A DNA stretch of 64,000 nucleotides from Candidatus Tectomicrobia bacterium. Lineage in GTDB: Bacteria; UBA8248. The stretch covers positions 159,056 to 223,055 of the forward strand of contig JACPUR010000035.1 in assembly GCA_016192135.1 (NCBI GenBank), in the 5' to 3' direction. This document shows positions 52,955 to 62,921 of the stretch, piece by piece (positions within the stretch are counted from its first letter, which is position 1; every line of letters begins with the position of its first letter). The notes under the pieces are model-generated. The model saw only the letters and a program-made list of their open reading frames with translations, had not been told where the DNA came from and made no database searches. The position numbers and the translations under genes were made by a program.

Positions 52955-54156
52955 GCGCGCCCATCCGTTTTCGAGTCACGGCCGGCGAACCCGGAGAGGC
53001 GGCCAGGCGCGGCCTCCTCGAAACTCCCCACGGAGCCTTCGAAACCCCCGCCTTCATGGCGGTCGGGACCCAGGCCACCGTTAAGACCCTCGATCCGCGC
53101 GACCTGCGCGAGGCCGGGTGCCGGATTCTCCTCGCGAACGCCTACCACCTTTCCCTGCGGCCCGGGGCGGACCGCATCGCCCGCCTGGGAGGCCTCCATC
53201 GGTTCATGGGCTGGGACGGGCCCATCCTCACCGACAGCGGAGGCTACCAGCTCTTCAGCCTGGCCCCCCTGGCCCGGGTGACGGACGAGGGAATCGACTT
53301 CCAGAGCCACCTGGACGGCGCCCGGCACATGCTCACCCCCGAGCGGGCGGTGGAGATCCAGGAGGCGCTGGGGCCGGACATCGCCATGGTGCTGGACGAG
53401 CCGCTCGGGTTCCCGCACACGCGGGAGGAGGCCGAGGCGGCGCTCGTCCGGACGACGGCGTGGGCCCGGCGCGCGCTCGATGCCCACAGGCGGCCGGATC
53501 AGGGGTTGTTCGGAATCGTGCAGGGGGGCGCGTTCGAGGACCTGAGGCGCCGGAGCGCCGAGCAACTCGTGCCGCTCGATTTCCCCGGCTACGCCATCGG
53601 CGGGCTCAGCCTGGGCGAGCGGAAGCGCGAGACGGATGCCCTCCTGGCCGCGGCGGCGGAGGTCCTCCCCCGGGAGAAGCCCCGCTACGTGATGGGGATG
53701 GGCACCCCGGGAGATCTCGTGCGGGCGGTCCGGCTGGGGGCGGATCTGTTCGACTGCGTCATGCCCACGCGCCACGCCCGGCGGGGCAACCTCTTCACCT
53801 GGGAAGGGCGGCTCTCCATCAAGCGGAACGAATTCGCCGAGGACGCCTCGCCCATCGATCCCGCGTGCGGCTGCCCAGCCTGCCGGGGGGGCTTCAGCCG
53901 GGCCTACCTGCGCCATCTCTTTCAGGCCGAGGAGTCGCTCGGCCAGCGGCTCATGACGCTCCACAACGTGTTCTTTTATCAGGAGTTGGTCGGGAGGATG
54001 CAGGAGGAGATCCGCTCCGGCCGTTTCTCCGCCTGGGCGGAGAAGGTGTTGGGCGGCCCCCTCGGCCAGGACCCCGAGGGCCCGTCGAGGGGCCGGGGCC
54101 TTCGCCGGAGCCCGGCCGGGAAGCCCCTCGGCCCGGTTTCTCCTGACGAAGAATAA
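52951..54156 (+). CDS. tgt: tRNA-guanine(34) transglycosylase
   Basis: Exchanges guanine 34 for a queuine precursor in GUN-anticodon tRNAs. The 401 residues carry the catalytic acids DSGGYQLFS (general acid/base Asp) and the nucleophile in DCVMPTRHARRG, GIVQGG, MGMGTP, and the zinc site C-G-C-P-A-C with the later His. Two pocket positions differ from the standard bacterial enzyme: DEP replaces DEC, and GGLSLGE replaces GGLAVGE. The C-terminal 40 residues are Arg/Gly/Pro-rich and unusual. GTG 52951 overlaps mlaF. No queuosine-synthesis gene lies in the window. Confidence 0.95.
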   Translation: MSAPIRFRVTAGEPGEAARRGLLETPHGAFETPAFMAVGTQATVKTLDPRDLREAGCRILLANAYHLSLRPGADRIARLGGLHRFMGWDGPILTDSGGYQLFSLAPLARVTDEGIDFQSHLDGARHMLTPERAVEIQEALGPDIAMVLDEPLGFPHTREEAEAALVRTTAWARRALDAHRRPDQGLFGIVQGGAFEDLRRRSAEQLVPLDFPGYAIGGLSLGERKRETDALLAAAAEVLPREKPRYVMGMGTPGDLVRAVRLGADLFDCVMPTRHARRGNLFTWEGRLSIKRNEFAEDASPIDPACGCPACRGGFSRAYLRHLFQAEESLGQRLMTLHNVFFYQELVGRMQEEIRSGRFSAWAEKVLGGPLGQDPEGPSRGRGLRRSPAGKPLGPVSPDEE

Positions 54157-54180
54157 AGGTCTGATTCTCAAAGCCTTCGA

Positions 54181-54209
54181 TTGACAAGGCGGCAGGCCTT
54201 TGCTACCAA
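54181..54209 (+). promoter_or_regulatory. sigma70-like promoter of yajC-secD-secF
   Basis: TTGACA (54181-54186) is a perfect -35; TACCAA (54204-54209) follows after exactly 17 bases. Start expected near 54216, about 25 bases before ATG 54241. Confidence 0.6.
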
Positions 54210-54240
54210 GAACGGGTTTTGCCAATTCACGGGAGGGGAC

Positions 54241-54609
54241 ATGCACGCGGGTCTGTGGCAGCGGCTCATAGATGGGCTGGTTCCCGAAGCGGCGGCCGCT
54301 GCGACGGGCGGGGGCGGGGGAGAGCCGAGCTTCCTGATCCAGTTGGCGCCGTTTTTCCTGGTCTTCGTCATCATCTACTTCCTGATGATCCGGCCCCAGC
54401 AGAAGAAGTCGCAGGAGCACCGGGCGATGCTTGAAGCCCTCAAGCCGGGCGACAATGTGATCGCCGGCGGCATCTTCGGCGAGATCGCGAAAATCAAGGA
54501 CGACGTGGTCACCCTGAAGATCGCCGAGAACGTGCGCATCCGCGTCCATCGTTCGGCCATCTCCTCCAAGACGGCGGCGGAAGCCGATAAGCCGCAAGGC
54601 GCTTCCTGA
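54241..54609 (+). CDS. yajC: Preprotein translocase subunit YajC
   Basis: Small inner-membrane partner of SecDF. The 122 residues contain one TM helix (about 32-52, FLIQLAPFFLVFVIIYFLMIRPQQKKSQEH), the family signature, and a cytoplasmic SH3-like part (LKPGDNVIAGGIFGEIAKIKDDVVTLKIAENVRIRVHRSAI). ATG 54241 has GGGAGGGG upstream; the longer frame covers the promoter. Confidence 0.95.
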   Translation: MHAGLWQRLIDGLVPEAAAAATGGGGGEPSFLIQLAPFFLVFVIIYFLMIRPQQKKSQEHRAMLEALKPGDNVIAGGIFGEIAKIKDDVVTLKIAENVRIRVHRSAISSKTAAEADKPQGAS

Positions 54610-54679
54610 GACTTCCGGCATCCGACGGAGGGAAGCCCGCCCGAGCGGTCCCCCTTCGGCCGGAGTGTGAGAGGAAAAC

Positions 54680-56227
54680 ATGAAAGGCATGGGATGGCGG
54701 GCCGCGGTGGTCGCCGTCGTGATCGGCGCCGCGGTCTTTTTCCTGATTCCCCCGAAGGAGCGCCTCCACCTCGGGCTGGACCTGCAGGGCGGGATCCATC
54801 TCGTGCTGGAAGTCCAGGCCGAGAAGGCGGTGGAGGCGAAGGTCGACCGTTATTTCGCCGAGATCCAGAGCCGTCTCACCCAGGATGACATCCGCACCCA
54901 GACCCTCCGGCGAGAGGGAAACCGCGTCACCATCGGCTTGGTCAGGGAAAGCGACCGGGGCAAGCTCCTCTCCCTGATGGCGGGCTATCCGGACCTCGTC
55001 CTCCAGGGCACCGAGGGCGCTCCCCCCACCTTCGCCTACGCGATGCCGGCCCAGCAGGCCAACCGCATCATGGATCAGGCGGCGGCCCAGGCCATCGAGA
55101 CGCTTCGCAACCGAGTGGACCAGTTCGGCGTGCGCGAGCCCTTGCTGCAACGCCAGGGGGAGCGCCGGATCATCGTCCAGCTCCCCGGCGTGCAGGACCC
55201 CGCACGCGCCAAGGCCCTCATCGGCAAGACGGCCCAGCTCGAGTTCAAGCTGGTGGACGATTCCGCGAACGCGGCCCAGGCCCAGCAGACGGGGCCGCCC
55301 GAGGGGACGCAGCTCCTCTTCGAGACGAGGCGCGATCCGGCGACGGGGCAGACGGTCCGCCAGACGCCCCTGATCGTGAAGCGGGAGGCCCTCCTGACGG
55401 GCGACAACCTGACGGACGCCCGGGTGGAGATCGGCGACCGCTTCAATCAGCCCTACGTCAGCGTGGCTTTCGACTCCCTGGGCGCGCAGACCTTCGACCG
55501 CGTCACGGCGGCCAACGTGGGCAAGCGGCTGGCCATCGTGCTGGACGGGGTGGTGTACAGCGCTCCGGTCATCCAGGAGCGGATCAGCGGGGGGAGGGCG
55601 CAGATCACCGGCAGCTTCACCATCGAGGAAGCGCGAGACCTGGCCATCGCCCTGCGGGCGGGGGCGCTGCCGGCGCCGGTCCAGGTGCTGGAGGAGCGGA
55701 CGGTGGGGCCTTCCCTTGGGTCGGACTCCATCCGCCAGGGCATCATCAGTATCGTCGTGGGCTTTCTTCTCACCGCGGTTTTCATGTGTTTCTACTACAG
55801 GCTGAGCGGCTCCGTCGCGGTGCTGGCCCTGGTGCTGAACCTCCTGATTATGATGGGCGCCCTCGGCTTCTTCGAGGCCACCCTGACCCTGCCCGGAATC
55901 GCGGGAATCATCCTGACGGTCGGCATGGCCGTTGACGCGAACGTTCTCATCTTCGAGCGCATCCGAGAGGAACTCCGCCTCGGGAAGACGGTCCGCTCCG
56001 CCCTGGACGCCGGCTACAACAAGGCCTTCCTCACCATCCTGGACTCGAACGTAACCACCCTGGTGGCCGCCCTGGTGCTGCTCCAGTTCGGGACGGGCCC
56101 CATCAAGGGTTTCGCCATTACCTTGAGCGTGGGTATCATCGTCAGCATGTTCACCGCCATCTTCGTGACTCGCTTGATCTATGACTTCGTGCTTTCCCGG
56201 CACGACGTGAGGAGCCTGAGCATCTGA
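54680..56227 (+). CDS. secD: Protein translocase subunit SecD
   Basis: RND-family subunit that uses the proton gradient to pull secreted proteins out of SecYEG. The 515 residues: TM1 (6-24), first periplasmic domain with LGLDLQGGIHLVLEV, then LRNRVDQFGVREPLLQRQGERRIIVQLPG, and five C-terminal TM helices with GMAVDANVLIFERIREEL. ATG 54680 has GAGGAA close upstream. The stop overlaps secF by one base. Confidence 0.97.
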   Translation: MKGMGWRAAVVAVVIGAAVFFLIPPKERLHLGLDLQGGIHLVLEVQAEKAVEAKVDRYFAEIQSRLTQDDIRTQTLRREGNRVTIGLVRESDRGKLLSLMAGYPDLVLQGTEGAPPTFAYAMPAQQANRIMDQAAAQAIETLRNRVDQFGVREPLLQRQGERRIIVQLPGVQDPARAKALIGKTAQLEFKLVDDSANAAQAQQTGPPEGTQLLFETRRDPATGQTVRQTPLIVKREALLTGDNLTDARVEIGDRFNQPYVSVAFDSLGAQTFDRVTAANVGKRLAIVLDGVVYSAPVIQERISGGRAQITGSFTIEEARDLAIALRAGALPAPVQVLEERTVGPSLGSDSIRQGIISIVVGFLLTAVFMCFYYRLSGSVAVLALVLNLLIMMGALGFFEATLTLPGIAGIILTVGMAVDANVLIFERIREELRLGKTVRSALDAGYNKAFLTILDSNVTTLVAALVLLQFGTGPIKGFAITLSVGIIVSMFTAIFVTRLIYDFVLSRHDVRSLSI

Positions 56228-57162
56228 TGGAATTCTTCCGGCCCGGCTTGAATTTCGACTTCGTAGGCAAGCGGAAGATGTTCATGGGTGTCTCCGCCGC
56301 CGCGATCCTTCTCTCCTTCGTTCTCCTCGCGACGCGGGGGCTGAACTACGGCATCGACTTCGTGGGAGGGACCATCGTCCAGGTGGCCTTCAAGGAGAAG
56401 AAGCCCATCGGCGACATCCGTGGGGCGGTTTCGGCCCTGAACCTGGGCGACGCCCTCATCCAGGAGTTCGGCTCGGATCGCGAATTCCTGATCCGGGTGA
56501 AGGAGTTCCGCAGCGACGTGGAGGGCGTGGACAAGCGGATCGCGGGAGCGTTGGAAAAATCCTTCGGAAAAGGTTCCTTGGAGATTCGGCGCACGGAGTC
56601 GGTGGGGCCCCAGGTGGGGGAGGACCTGAAGCGGAAGGCGATGAGCAGCCTTATTTTCGCCTGTATCGGCATTCTGATTTATGTGGGGCTGCGCTTCCGG
56701 TTCGTGCCGGCGGCGGCCTCCATCGTCGCCCTTCTCCATGACGTTATCATCACGATGGGGATCCTGTCCCTGACCGGCAAGGAATTCAACCTCCCCATTG
56801 TGGCCGCCGTGCTCACCATCATCGGCTACTCCATCAACGACACCATCGTCATCTTCGACCGCATCCGGGAGAACACGCGCCTCTCGCGGCGCTCGGAACT
56901 GGGCGAGGTAATCAACTCATCCATCAACCAGACTCTCTCCCGCACCATTCTCACCGGCGGCACCACGCTGCTCACGCTTCTGGCCTTTTTCTTTCTAGGC
57001 GGGGAGGTGATCGCGGACTTCTCCTTTATCCTGATTGTGGGAATCATCATTGGGACCTATTCCTCCATCTACGTCGCCAGCCCCATCCTCGTGGCCTTCC
57101 CCGGCTACTCGGGGGGCGCCGCAGCGCCCAGGCGCAGCAAGAAGGCCGCCGCCCGGGCGTAA
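56227..57162 (+). CDS. secF: Protein translocase subunit SecF
   Basis: Partner of SecD. The 311 residues have TM1 (18-38), GLNYGIDFVGGTIVQV, a periplasmic domain of about 90 residues, and five TM helices with GYSINDTIVIFDRIREN and the S-x-x-QTLSRTILTGGTTLL segment. The C-terminus is basic (RRSKKAAARA). It converges on argG across a 69-base gap with only an imperfect hairpin. Confidence 0.97.
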   Translation: MEFFRPGLNFDFVGKRKMFMGVSAAAILLSFVLLATRGLNYGIDFVGGTIVQVAFKEKKPIGDIRGAVSALNLGDALIQEFGSDREFLIRVKEFRSDVEGVDKRIAGALEKSFGKGSLEIRRTESVGPQVGEDLKRKAMSSLIFACIGILIYVGLRFRFVPAAASIVALLHDVIITMGILSLTGKEFNLPIVAAVLTIIGYSINDTIVIFDRIRENTRLSRRSELGEVINSSINQTLSRTILTGGTTLLTLLAFFFLGGEVIADFSFILIVGIIIGTYSSIYVASPILVAFPGYSGGAAAPRRSKKAAARA

Positions 57163-57231
57163 GTTTCCGCCGCGTCATCTTGCGTTTAGGCGTGAAAAAG
57201 CCCCGAAGGCGGCCCTTTTATGCGCGCGGGA

Positions 57232-58446
57232 TTAGTTCCCCCGCTGGGCCCGGACCTTGAGCCGGAGGGCGTTCAGGCGGATGAAGCCATCGGCGTCCTT
57301 TTGCGCGTAGACCGAGTCGGCCTCGAAGGTGGCGAGGTCGGGCCGGTAGAGGTTCTTCTCCTTGGGGGCTCTCCTCCCCACCACTTGGCAGGTCCCCTTG
57401 AAGAGCTTCACCCGGGCGGTGCCCCAGACCGAGCGGGCCGCCTCGTCCACGGCCGCCTGGATGAACTCCCGCTCGGGCGAGAACCAGAAACCGTTGTAGA
57501 CGAGCCGCGCATACTGGGGAATGAGCGAGTCCCGCAGGTGGAGCACCTCGCGGTCGAGGGTCAGGGACTCGACCCCGCGCCGGGCGGCGTGGAGGACGGT
57601 GCCGGCCGGGGTTTCGTACACCCCCCGGCTCTTCATCCCGACGAAACGGTTCTCGACCAAGTCCACCCGGCCCACGCCGTGGCTCCCGGCCAAGGCATTC
57701 AGGCGCTCCATGAGGGCCACCGGAGCGAGCCGCTCGCCGTCCAGCGAAACCGCGTCGCCGTTCTCGAAGCCGACTTCCACGTAGGCGGGCTTGTCCGGCG
57801 CCTTCTCGGGGGAGACGGTGAGGACGAACATGTCCGCCGGAGGCTCGGCCCAGGGATCCTCCAGGATGCCTCCCTCGAAGCTGATGTGGAGGAGGTTGCG
57901 ATCCATCGAGTAGGGCTTCGCCGCCGTGACGGGCACCGGAATGCCGTGCCGCTGGGCATAGGCGACGAGCTCGGAGCGTCCGCCGAAGTCCCACGTGCGC
58001 CAGGGGGCGATGACGGTGATCGAGGGGTCGAAGGCCGCGTAGCCCATCTCGAAGCGCACCTGGTCGTTGCCCTTGCCCGTCGCGCCGTGGGCCACGGCGT
58101 CGGCCCCCGTCTTGCGCACCACCTCCATCTGCCCCTTGGCGATGATGGGCCGGGCGATCGAGGTACCCAGGAGATAGGAGCCTTCGTACACGGCCCCCGC
58201 CCGGAGCATGGGGAAGACGAAGTCCCGGGCGAACTCTTCGCGGAGGTCCAGGACGTGGCATTCGTCCGCCCCCGTCGCCAGCGCCTTCTTCTCGAGGCCC
58301 TCAAGCTCCCCCGTTCCCTGGCCCACGTCCGCCGCGTAGGCCACGACCGGGCAGCGGTAGGTCTCCTTGATCCACTTCAGCATGACCGAGGTGTCGAGCC
58401 CGCCGGAGTAGGCGAGCACCACCTTTTGCGGCTTAGCGGCCATCAT
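57232..58446 (-). CDS. argG: Argininosuccinate synthase
   Basis: Joins citrulline and aspartate with ATP. The 404 residues: PP-loop [14 protein letters not shown] near the N-terminus, [32 protein letters not shown] (citrulline/aspartate-binding) and the C-terminal helix that closes the tetramer. Start ATG 58446 with GGGGGA upstream overlaps the argF end by 14 bases. It is the last gene of the argB-D-F-G run; argH, the usual next gene, is absent because secF converges here. Confidence 0.97.
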   Translation of the reverse strand: MMAAKPQKVVLAYSGGLDTSVMLKWIKETYRCPVVAYAADVGQGTGELEGLEKKALATGADECHVLDLREEFARDFVFPMLRAGAVYEGSYLLGTSIARPIIAKGQMEVVRKTGADAVAHGATGKGNDQVRFEMGYAAFDPSITVIAPWRTWDFGGRSELVAYAQRHGIPVPVTAAKPYSMDRNLLHISFEGGILEDPWAEPPADMFVLTVSPEKAPDKPAYVEVGFENGDAVSLDGERLAPVALMERLNALAGSHGVGRVDLVENRFVGMKSRGVYETPAGTVLHAARRGVESLTLDREVLHLRDSLIPQYARLVYNGFWFSPEREFIQAAVDEAARSVWGTARVKLFKGTCQVVGRRAPKEKNLYRPDLATFEADSVYAQKDADGFIRLNALRLKVRAQRGN

Positions 58447-59362
58447 TTCCCCCGAGAAGGACTTCCAGAAGGATCTTCTGCGCGTGGAGGCGGTTCCCCG
58501 CCTGCTGGAACACCACGCTGCGCGGCCCGTCGATGACCTCGGCCGAGACTTCTTCCCCCCGGTGGGCCGGGAGGCAATGCATGAAGACGGCGTCCTTGTC
58601 CGCCCAATGGAAAGTCTCGCCGTGCACGCGGTAGGGCGTGAGCAGCTCGTGGCGGAGGGCTTCCTCGCCCTCCTGGCCCATGGAGGTCCAGACGTCGGTG
58701 TAAAGAGCGTGAGCGCCCCCGCACGCCGCCTGGATCTCGTTCGTTATCTGGATGATGGCGCCCGAGGCCGCCGCAAGTTCCCGCGCCCGGGCCACGACCC
58801 CCGCATCGGGCTGAAGCTCGGGCGGGCAGGCGACGCTCACCCTCACCCCAATCAACGCGCCCACGAGGAGGAGGGAGTGGGCCACATTGTTCCCGTCCCC
58901 CAGGTAGGCGAGCTTGAGGCCCTCCAGGCGCCCGAAGCGCTCGAGGAGGGTGAGGAAGTCCGCCAGCGCCTGGCAGGGATGGTGCAGGTCCGTCAATCCG
59001 TTGATGACCGGAACCGAGGCGTGGCGGGCGATCTCCTCCACCCGCTCGTGGCCGAAGGTGCGGACGACGATCCCGTCCACGTACTCGCTTAGCACGCGGG
59101 CGCTGTCCGCGGGCGTCTCGCCCCGGGCGAGCTGAGTGTCCTGCGGGGAGAGGAAGATGGTCCTCCCGCCGAGCTGGGCCACGCCCGCCTCGAAGGAGAC
59201 GCGCGTGCGCGTCGAATGCTTCTCGAACAGCAGGGCCAGGGTCTTCCCCGCCAGGGAAGCGGACCGGGCGGAGCGTCCCCGGCGCTTGCGGTCGAGGGCC
59301 TCCCGCAGGAGCTCGCGCGTCTTCTCGGCCGAGAGCTCGGTGCCGTCCAGGTAGTCCTTCAT
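58433..59362 (-). CDS. argF: Ornithine carbamoyltransferase
   Basis: Makes citrulline from ornithine and carbamoyl phosphate. It has 309 residues: carbamoyl-phosphate motif STRTR (near 50), HPCQALAD, the ornithine-side DVWTSMGQE, and the catalytic [13 protein letters not shown] 59362 overlaps the argD stop by one base (TGATG). A much longer open frame upstream is an argD shadow. Confidence 0.97.
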   Translation of the reverse strand: MKDYLDGTELSAEKTRELLREALDRKRRGRSARSASLAGKTLALLFEKHSTRTRVSFEAGVAQLGGRTIFLSPQDTQLARGETPADSARVLSEYVDGIVVRTFGHERVEEIARHASVPVINGLTDLHHPCQALADFLTLLERFGRLEGLKLAYLGDGNNVAHSLLLVGALIGVRVSVACPPELQPDAGVVARARELAAASGAIIQITNEIQAACGGAHALYTDVWTSMGQEGEEALRHELLTPYRVHGETFHWADKDAVFMHCLPAHRGEEVSAEVIDGPRSVVFQQAGNRLHAQKILLEVLLGGNDGR

Positions 59363-60555
59363 CACGCCGCAAGGTCCTTCAGCGCGCCGTCCAGGAAGTC
59401 CGCCAGCCTGTCGATCATCGCGGGCTCCACCACCAGGGGCGGGATGAGCCGGATCACTTTTCCCACCGCCACGTTCAGGAGGAAGCCGGCCGCCAGGCCC
59501 TTCGTCACGATGGATGCCGCGTCCCGGTCCACCTCCATTCCCAGGAGGAGTCCCTTCCCGCGAACGTCCTTCACGATGGGATGGCGCGAGGCCAGCTCCC
59601 GGAGGCGCTTCAGGGCGTGATTCGACACCTCCTCCACCCGCCCGAGGAAGCCCGGGGCCAGGGTGGCATCCATGGCCGCGCAGCCCGCCGCCGTGGCCAG
59701 CGGGTTGCCCCCGAAGGTGGCCGCGTGGTCCCCCGGCTCGAAGGCCATGGCCTTGTCGCTCGCCACCAGGGCGCCGATGGCGGTGCCGCCGGCCAGGCCC
59801 TTGGCCAGGCTCATGGCGTCGGGCGCCACGCCGTAGTGCTCGTGCGCCCAGAGCTTCCCGGTGCGGCCCATCCCCACCTGGACCTCGTCGAAGAGAAGCA
59901 GGAGGTCGTTGGCGTCGCAGATGTCCCGGAGCCCCTGGAGGAAGCCCTCGGGGGGGACGTTGACCCCTCCCTCGCCTTGGATGGGCTCGACCAGGATGGC
60001 GCAGGTCTTCTCGCTCACCGCGGCCGCCACCGATTCGATATCCCCGAAGGGGAGATAGCGGAAGCCGGGCACGAGAGGATGGTAGCCCTTGTGGAACTTT
60101 TCCTGGCCCGTCGCCGTCATGGAGGCGAAGGTCCGGCCGTGGAAGCTCGCCTGGAAGCTCAGGATCTCGTGCCGCCCCTCCCCGTGCTTCTTGTGGGAGT
60201 ACTTGCGCGCCAGCTTGATCGCGGCCTCGACGGCCTCGGTGCCGCTGTTGCAGAAAAAGACCTTGTGGCCGAAGGAGTTCTGGGTGAGGCGCTCGGCCAG
60301 GCGGATCTGCGGCTCGATGTGGTAGAGGTTCGACACGTGGAGGAGCCTGCCCGCCTGCTCCCGAAGCGCCGCCACCACCGCCGGATGGCAATGGCCCAGG
60401 TTGCACACCGCCAGCCCCGAGACGAAGTCGAGGTACTCCTTCCCGTCCGCATCCCACACGCGGCAGCCCTGCCCGCGTACCAGCGCCACCGGGTAGCGGC
60501 CGTAGGTGGGGGCCACGTGCTGGGCGGCGAGCGAGACGAGCGCGGCGTTGGACAT
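59362..60555 (-). CDS. argD: Acetylornithine aminotransferase
   Basis: PLP class-III aminotransferase making N-acetylornithine. The 397 residues include the start of the large domain GCRVWDADGKEYLDFVSGLAVCNLGH, the phosphate-binding NSGTEAVEAAIKLAR, FHGRT, LVEPIQGEGG, LLLFDEVQVGMGRTG and the PLP-lysine motif SLAKGLAGG. ATG 60555 has AAGGAA eight bases upstream. It may also act on succinyldiaminopimelate, as E. coli ArgD does. Confidence 0.95.
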   Translation of the reverse strand: MSNAALVSLAAQHVAPTYGRYPVALVRGQGCRVWDADGKEYLDFVSGLAVCNLGHCHPAVVAALREQAGRLLHVSNLYHIEPQIRLAERLTQNSFGHKVFFCNSGTEAVEAAIKLARKYSHKKHGEGRHEILSFQASFHGRTFASMTATGQEKFHKGYHPLVPGFRYLPFGDIESVAAAVSEKTCAILVEPIQGEGGVNVPPEGFLQGLRDICDANDLLLLFDEVQVGMGRTGKLWAHEHYGVAPDAMSLAKGLAGGTAIGALVASDKAMAFEPGDHAATFGGNPLATAAGCAAMDATLAPGFLGRVEEVSNHALKRLRELASRHPIVKDVRGKGLLLGMEVDRDAASIVTKGLAAGFLLNVAVGKVIRLIPPLVVEPAMIDRLADFLDGALKDLAA

Positions 60556-60583
60556 CGCGGTGTTCCTTTCTCTGAACCGGGGC

Positions 60584-61459
60584 TCAGCGAACGATCTGGG
60601 TGCCCACCCCTTCGTCGGTGAACACTTCCAGGAGGACGGCGTGGGGGACTCGGCCGTCCACGATATGGGCCTTCTTCACGCCGGAGGCCAGGGCTTCCAG
60701 GCAGGCCTCCACCTTGGGGATCATGCCGCCCTGGATGACGCCCTCTTCCCGCAGCCGCTGCGCGTCGGGAGCCTTCAGGGTGCTGATGAGGTTTCCCTTC
60801 TTGTCCTGAATTCCGGGGACGTCGGTCAGGAGAATGAACTTCTCCGCGGCCAGGGCGCCGGCGATGGCCCCGGCGGCGGAGTCGGCGTTGATGTTGTAGA
60901 CGTTCCCGTCGTCGTCCACCCCCAGCGGGGCGATCACCGGGATGTAGTGCGCCCGGGTGAGGTGGTGGATGATGCCGGGCTCGACCCTCACCACCTCGCC
61001 CACATGGCCGAGGTCGACGATCTCGTCCGCGCCCTCGGCGGTCTTGCGGCTCAAGGTGAGCTTCCGCGCGCGCGTCAGCCCGGCGTCCGATCCGGAGAGG
61101 CCCACCGCGGCCCCTCCGTGGCGGTTGATGAGCCGGACGATGCCCTTATTGGTCGAGCCCGAGAGCACCATCTCCACCACCCCGACGGTTTCTTCGTCCG
61201 TGACCCGGAGGCCCTCGATGAACTCGGTCGCCTTGCCGATCTTCTTGAGGAGATCCCCGATCTGGGGCCCGCCCCCGTGGACGACCACGACGTTGATGCC
61301 CACGTACTTGAGCAGCACCACGTCCTGGGCGAAGGGCGACTGCAGGCCCTTCTCCACCTGAGCGGCCCCGCCGTACTTGATCACCACGGTCTTCCCCGAG
61401 AAGCGCTGGATGTAGGGAAGCGCCTCGACCAGGGTGGCCGCCCGTTCTCTCGCGTCCAT
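60584..61459 (-). CDS. argB: Acetylglutamate kinase
   Basis: Phosphorylates N-acetylglutamate, the committed and usually arginine-inhibited step. It has 291 residues: VVIKYGGAAQ, VVVHGGGPQIGDLL, GVVEMVLSGSTNKGIV, VGLSGSDAGL, and NINADSAAGAIAGAL. The N-terminal helix MDARERAATLVEALPYIQRFSGK is the element that in arginine-sensitive enzymes joins the hexamer, so feedback inhibition by arginine is plausible. ATG 61459 has GAGGAG six bases upstream. Own promoter at 61502-61530. Confidence 0.96.
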   Translation of the reverse strand: MDARERAATLVEALPYIQRFSGKTVVIKYGGAAQVEKGLQSPFAQDVVLLKYVGINVVVVHGGGPQIGDLLKKIGKATEFIEGLRVTDEETVGVVEMVLSGSTNKGIVRLINRHGGAAVGLSGSDAGLTRARKLTLSRKTAEGADEIVDLGHVGEVVRVEPGIIHHLTRAHYIPVIAPLGVDDDGNVYNINADSAAGAIAGALAAEKFILLTDVPGIQDKKGNLISTLKAPDAQRLREEGVIQGGMIPKVEACLEALASGVKKAHIVDGRVPHAVLLEVFTDEGVGTQIVR

Positions 61460-61501
61460 GGTGCTCCTCACTGTGCCGGAAGGGCTACCAACAGGGCGGG
61501 A

Positions 61502-61530
61502 AATATACACCGGGGGGAGGGCGGGGCCAA
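61502..61530 (-). promoter_or_regulatory. sigma70-like promoter of argB-D-F-G
   Basis: On the minus strand TTGGCC (61530-61525), exactly 17 bases, TATATT (61507-61502, five of six). Start expected near 61495, about 36 bases before ATG 61459. It lies in the gap after hslU, so the arginine genes need not depend on the xerC-hslVU transcript. No clear ARG box was seen. Confidence 0.65.
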
Positions 61531-61562
61531 GGGGAGGAGGAAAGGCCGGTCCCGGGGCGGAA

Positions 61563-62921
61563 TCAGAGGATGTAGCGGCTCAAGTCGAGGTTTTCGACGA
61601 TGTCCTGGAGCTTATCGCGGACGTAGGCGGCGTCGATGGAGATCTCCTGTCCGGCCATGTCCGGGGCGGAGAAGGAGATGTCCTCCAGCAGGCGCTCCAT
61701 GATGGTGTGGAGCCGGCGCGCGCCGATGTTCTCCGTCTGCTCGTTGATCCGGGCGGCGAAGCCCGCCACCTCCTGGATGGCGTCGTCGGTGAAGGAGATC
61801 TTCACGCCCTCGGTGGCCAGGAGAGCCGGGTACTGCCGCACGAGGGCGTTCTCCGGCTCCTTGAGGATGCGCACGAAGTCCTCCCGGCCCAGGGGCTTGA
61901 GCTCCACCCGGATGGGGAAGCGCCCCTGGAGCTCGGGCAGGAGGTCCGAGGGCTTGGCCATGTGGAAGGCGCCCGCCGCGATGAAGAGGATGTGGTCCGT
62001 CTTGACCGGCCCGTGCTTTGTCTGGACGGTCGAGCCCTCGACGATGGGCAGGAGGTCGCGCTGCACCCCCTCCCGTGAGACGTCGGGGCCGTGGCGGCCG
62101 CCCCCGCTGGTGGCGATCTTGTCGATCTCGTCGAGGAACACGATGCCCGACTGCTCGGTGCGGTGAATGGCCTCGGAGTTCGCCTTGTCCGGATCGATGA
62201 GCTTGTCGGCCTCCTCCTGGCAGAGGAGCTTGAAGGCCTCCGGCACCCGCATGCGGCGGGTGCGGTTCCGCGGAGGAAAGAGGCCGCCCATGATCTCCTT
62301 GATGTTCAGCCCCATCTGCTCGAGGTCAGGCCCGCCCAGGAACTGGATCTCCGGCCCCTTGTCGCTCACTTGCATCTCGACCTCGCGGTCGTCCAGCCTG
62401 CCCTCCTCCAGGAGGGAGCGGAACTTCTCCCGGGTCCGCTTGTAGCTTTCCTCGCCCAGGGGATCGCGCGGCTGGCCCCGCTCGTCGATGGCGGCGAAGC
62501 CCGGGGGGCGGGGCAGGAGGAGGTCCAGCAGGCGCTCCTCGGCCAGATTCTCCGCGCGCACCCGGTTGACCTCGCGCATCTCCTCGCGGACCATGTTCCG
62601 GGCCAGCTCGACGAGATCGCGGATGATGCTCTCCACGTCCCTGCCCACGTAGCCCACCTCGGTGAACTTGCTCGCCTCCACCTTGATGAAGGGGCTCTTG
62701 GCCAGGCGGGCGAGGCGGCGGGCGATCTCCGTTTTCCCCACACCGGTCGGGCCGATCATGATGATGTTCTTGGGGGCGATGTCCTCCCCGATCTCGGGGG
62801 GGAGCTGCTGGCGCCGCCAGCGGTTGCGCAGCGCGATGGCGACGGCGCGCTTCGCCTCCGCCTGGCCGATGACATAGCGGTCGAGTTCTTCGACGATGCG
62901 GGCGGGGATGAGCTGTTCCAT
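61563..62921 (-). CDS. hslU: HslU ATPase of the HslUV protease
   Basis: AAA+ unfoldase that feeds HslV. The 452 residues: N-terminal [25 protein letters not shown], Walker A GPTGVGKT (57-64), the pore motif GYVGRD, the I-domain (about 110-240), Walker [11 protein letters not shown] and the sensor region, ending in the HslV-activating tail LSRYIL. ATG 62921 overlaps the hslV stop by one base. Confidence 0.97.
   Translation of the reverse strand: MEQLIPARIVEELDRYVIGQAEAKRAVAIALRNRWRRQQLPPEIGEDIAPKNIIMIGPTGVGKTEIARRLARLAKSPFIKVEASKFTEVGYVGRDVESIIRDLVELARNMVREEMREVNRVRAENLAEERLLDLLLPRPPGFAAIDERGQPRDPLGEESYKRTREKFRSLLEEGRLDDREVEMQVSDKGPEIQFLGGPDLEQMGLNIKEIMGGLFPPRNRTRRMRVPEAFKLLCQEEADKLIDPDKANSEAIHRTEQSGIVFLDEIDKIATSGGGRHGPDVSREGVQRDLLPIVEGSTVQTKHGPVKTDHILFIAAGAFHMAKPSDLLPELQGRFPIRVELKPLGREDFVRILKEPENALVRQYPALLATEGVKISFTDDAIQEVAGFAARINEQTENIGARRLHTIMERLLEDISFSAPDMAGQEISIDAAYVRDKLQDIVENLDLSRYIL

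Noticed and set aside
57187-57220. A-run, GC stretch and T-run between secF and argG as a bidirectional terminator
   Set aside because: The arms do not pair well around the loop (several mismatches), so a stable hairpin is not supported.
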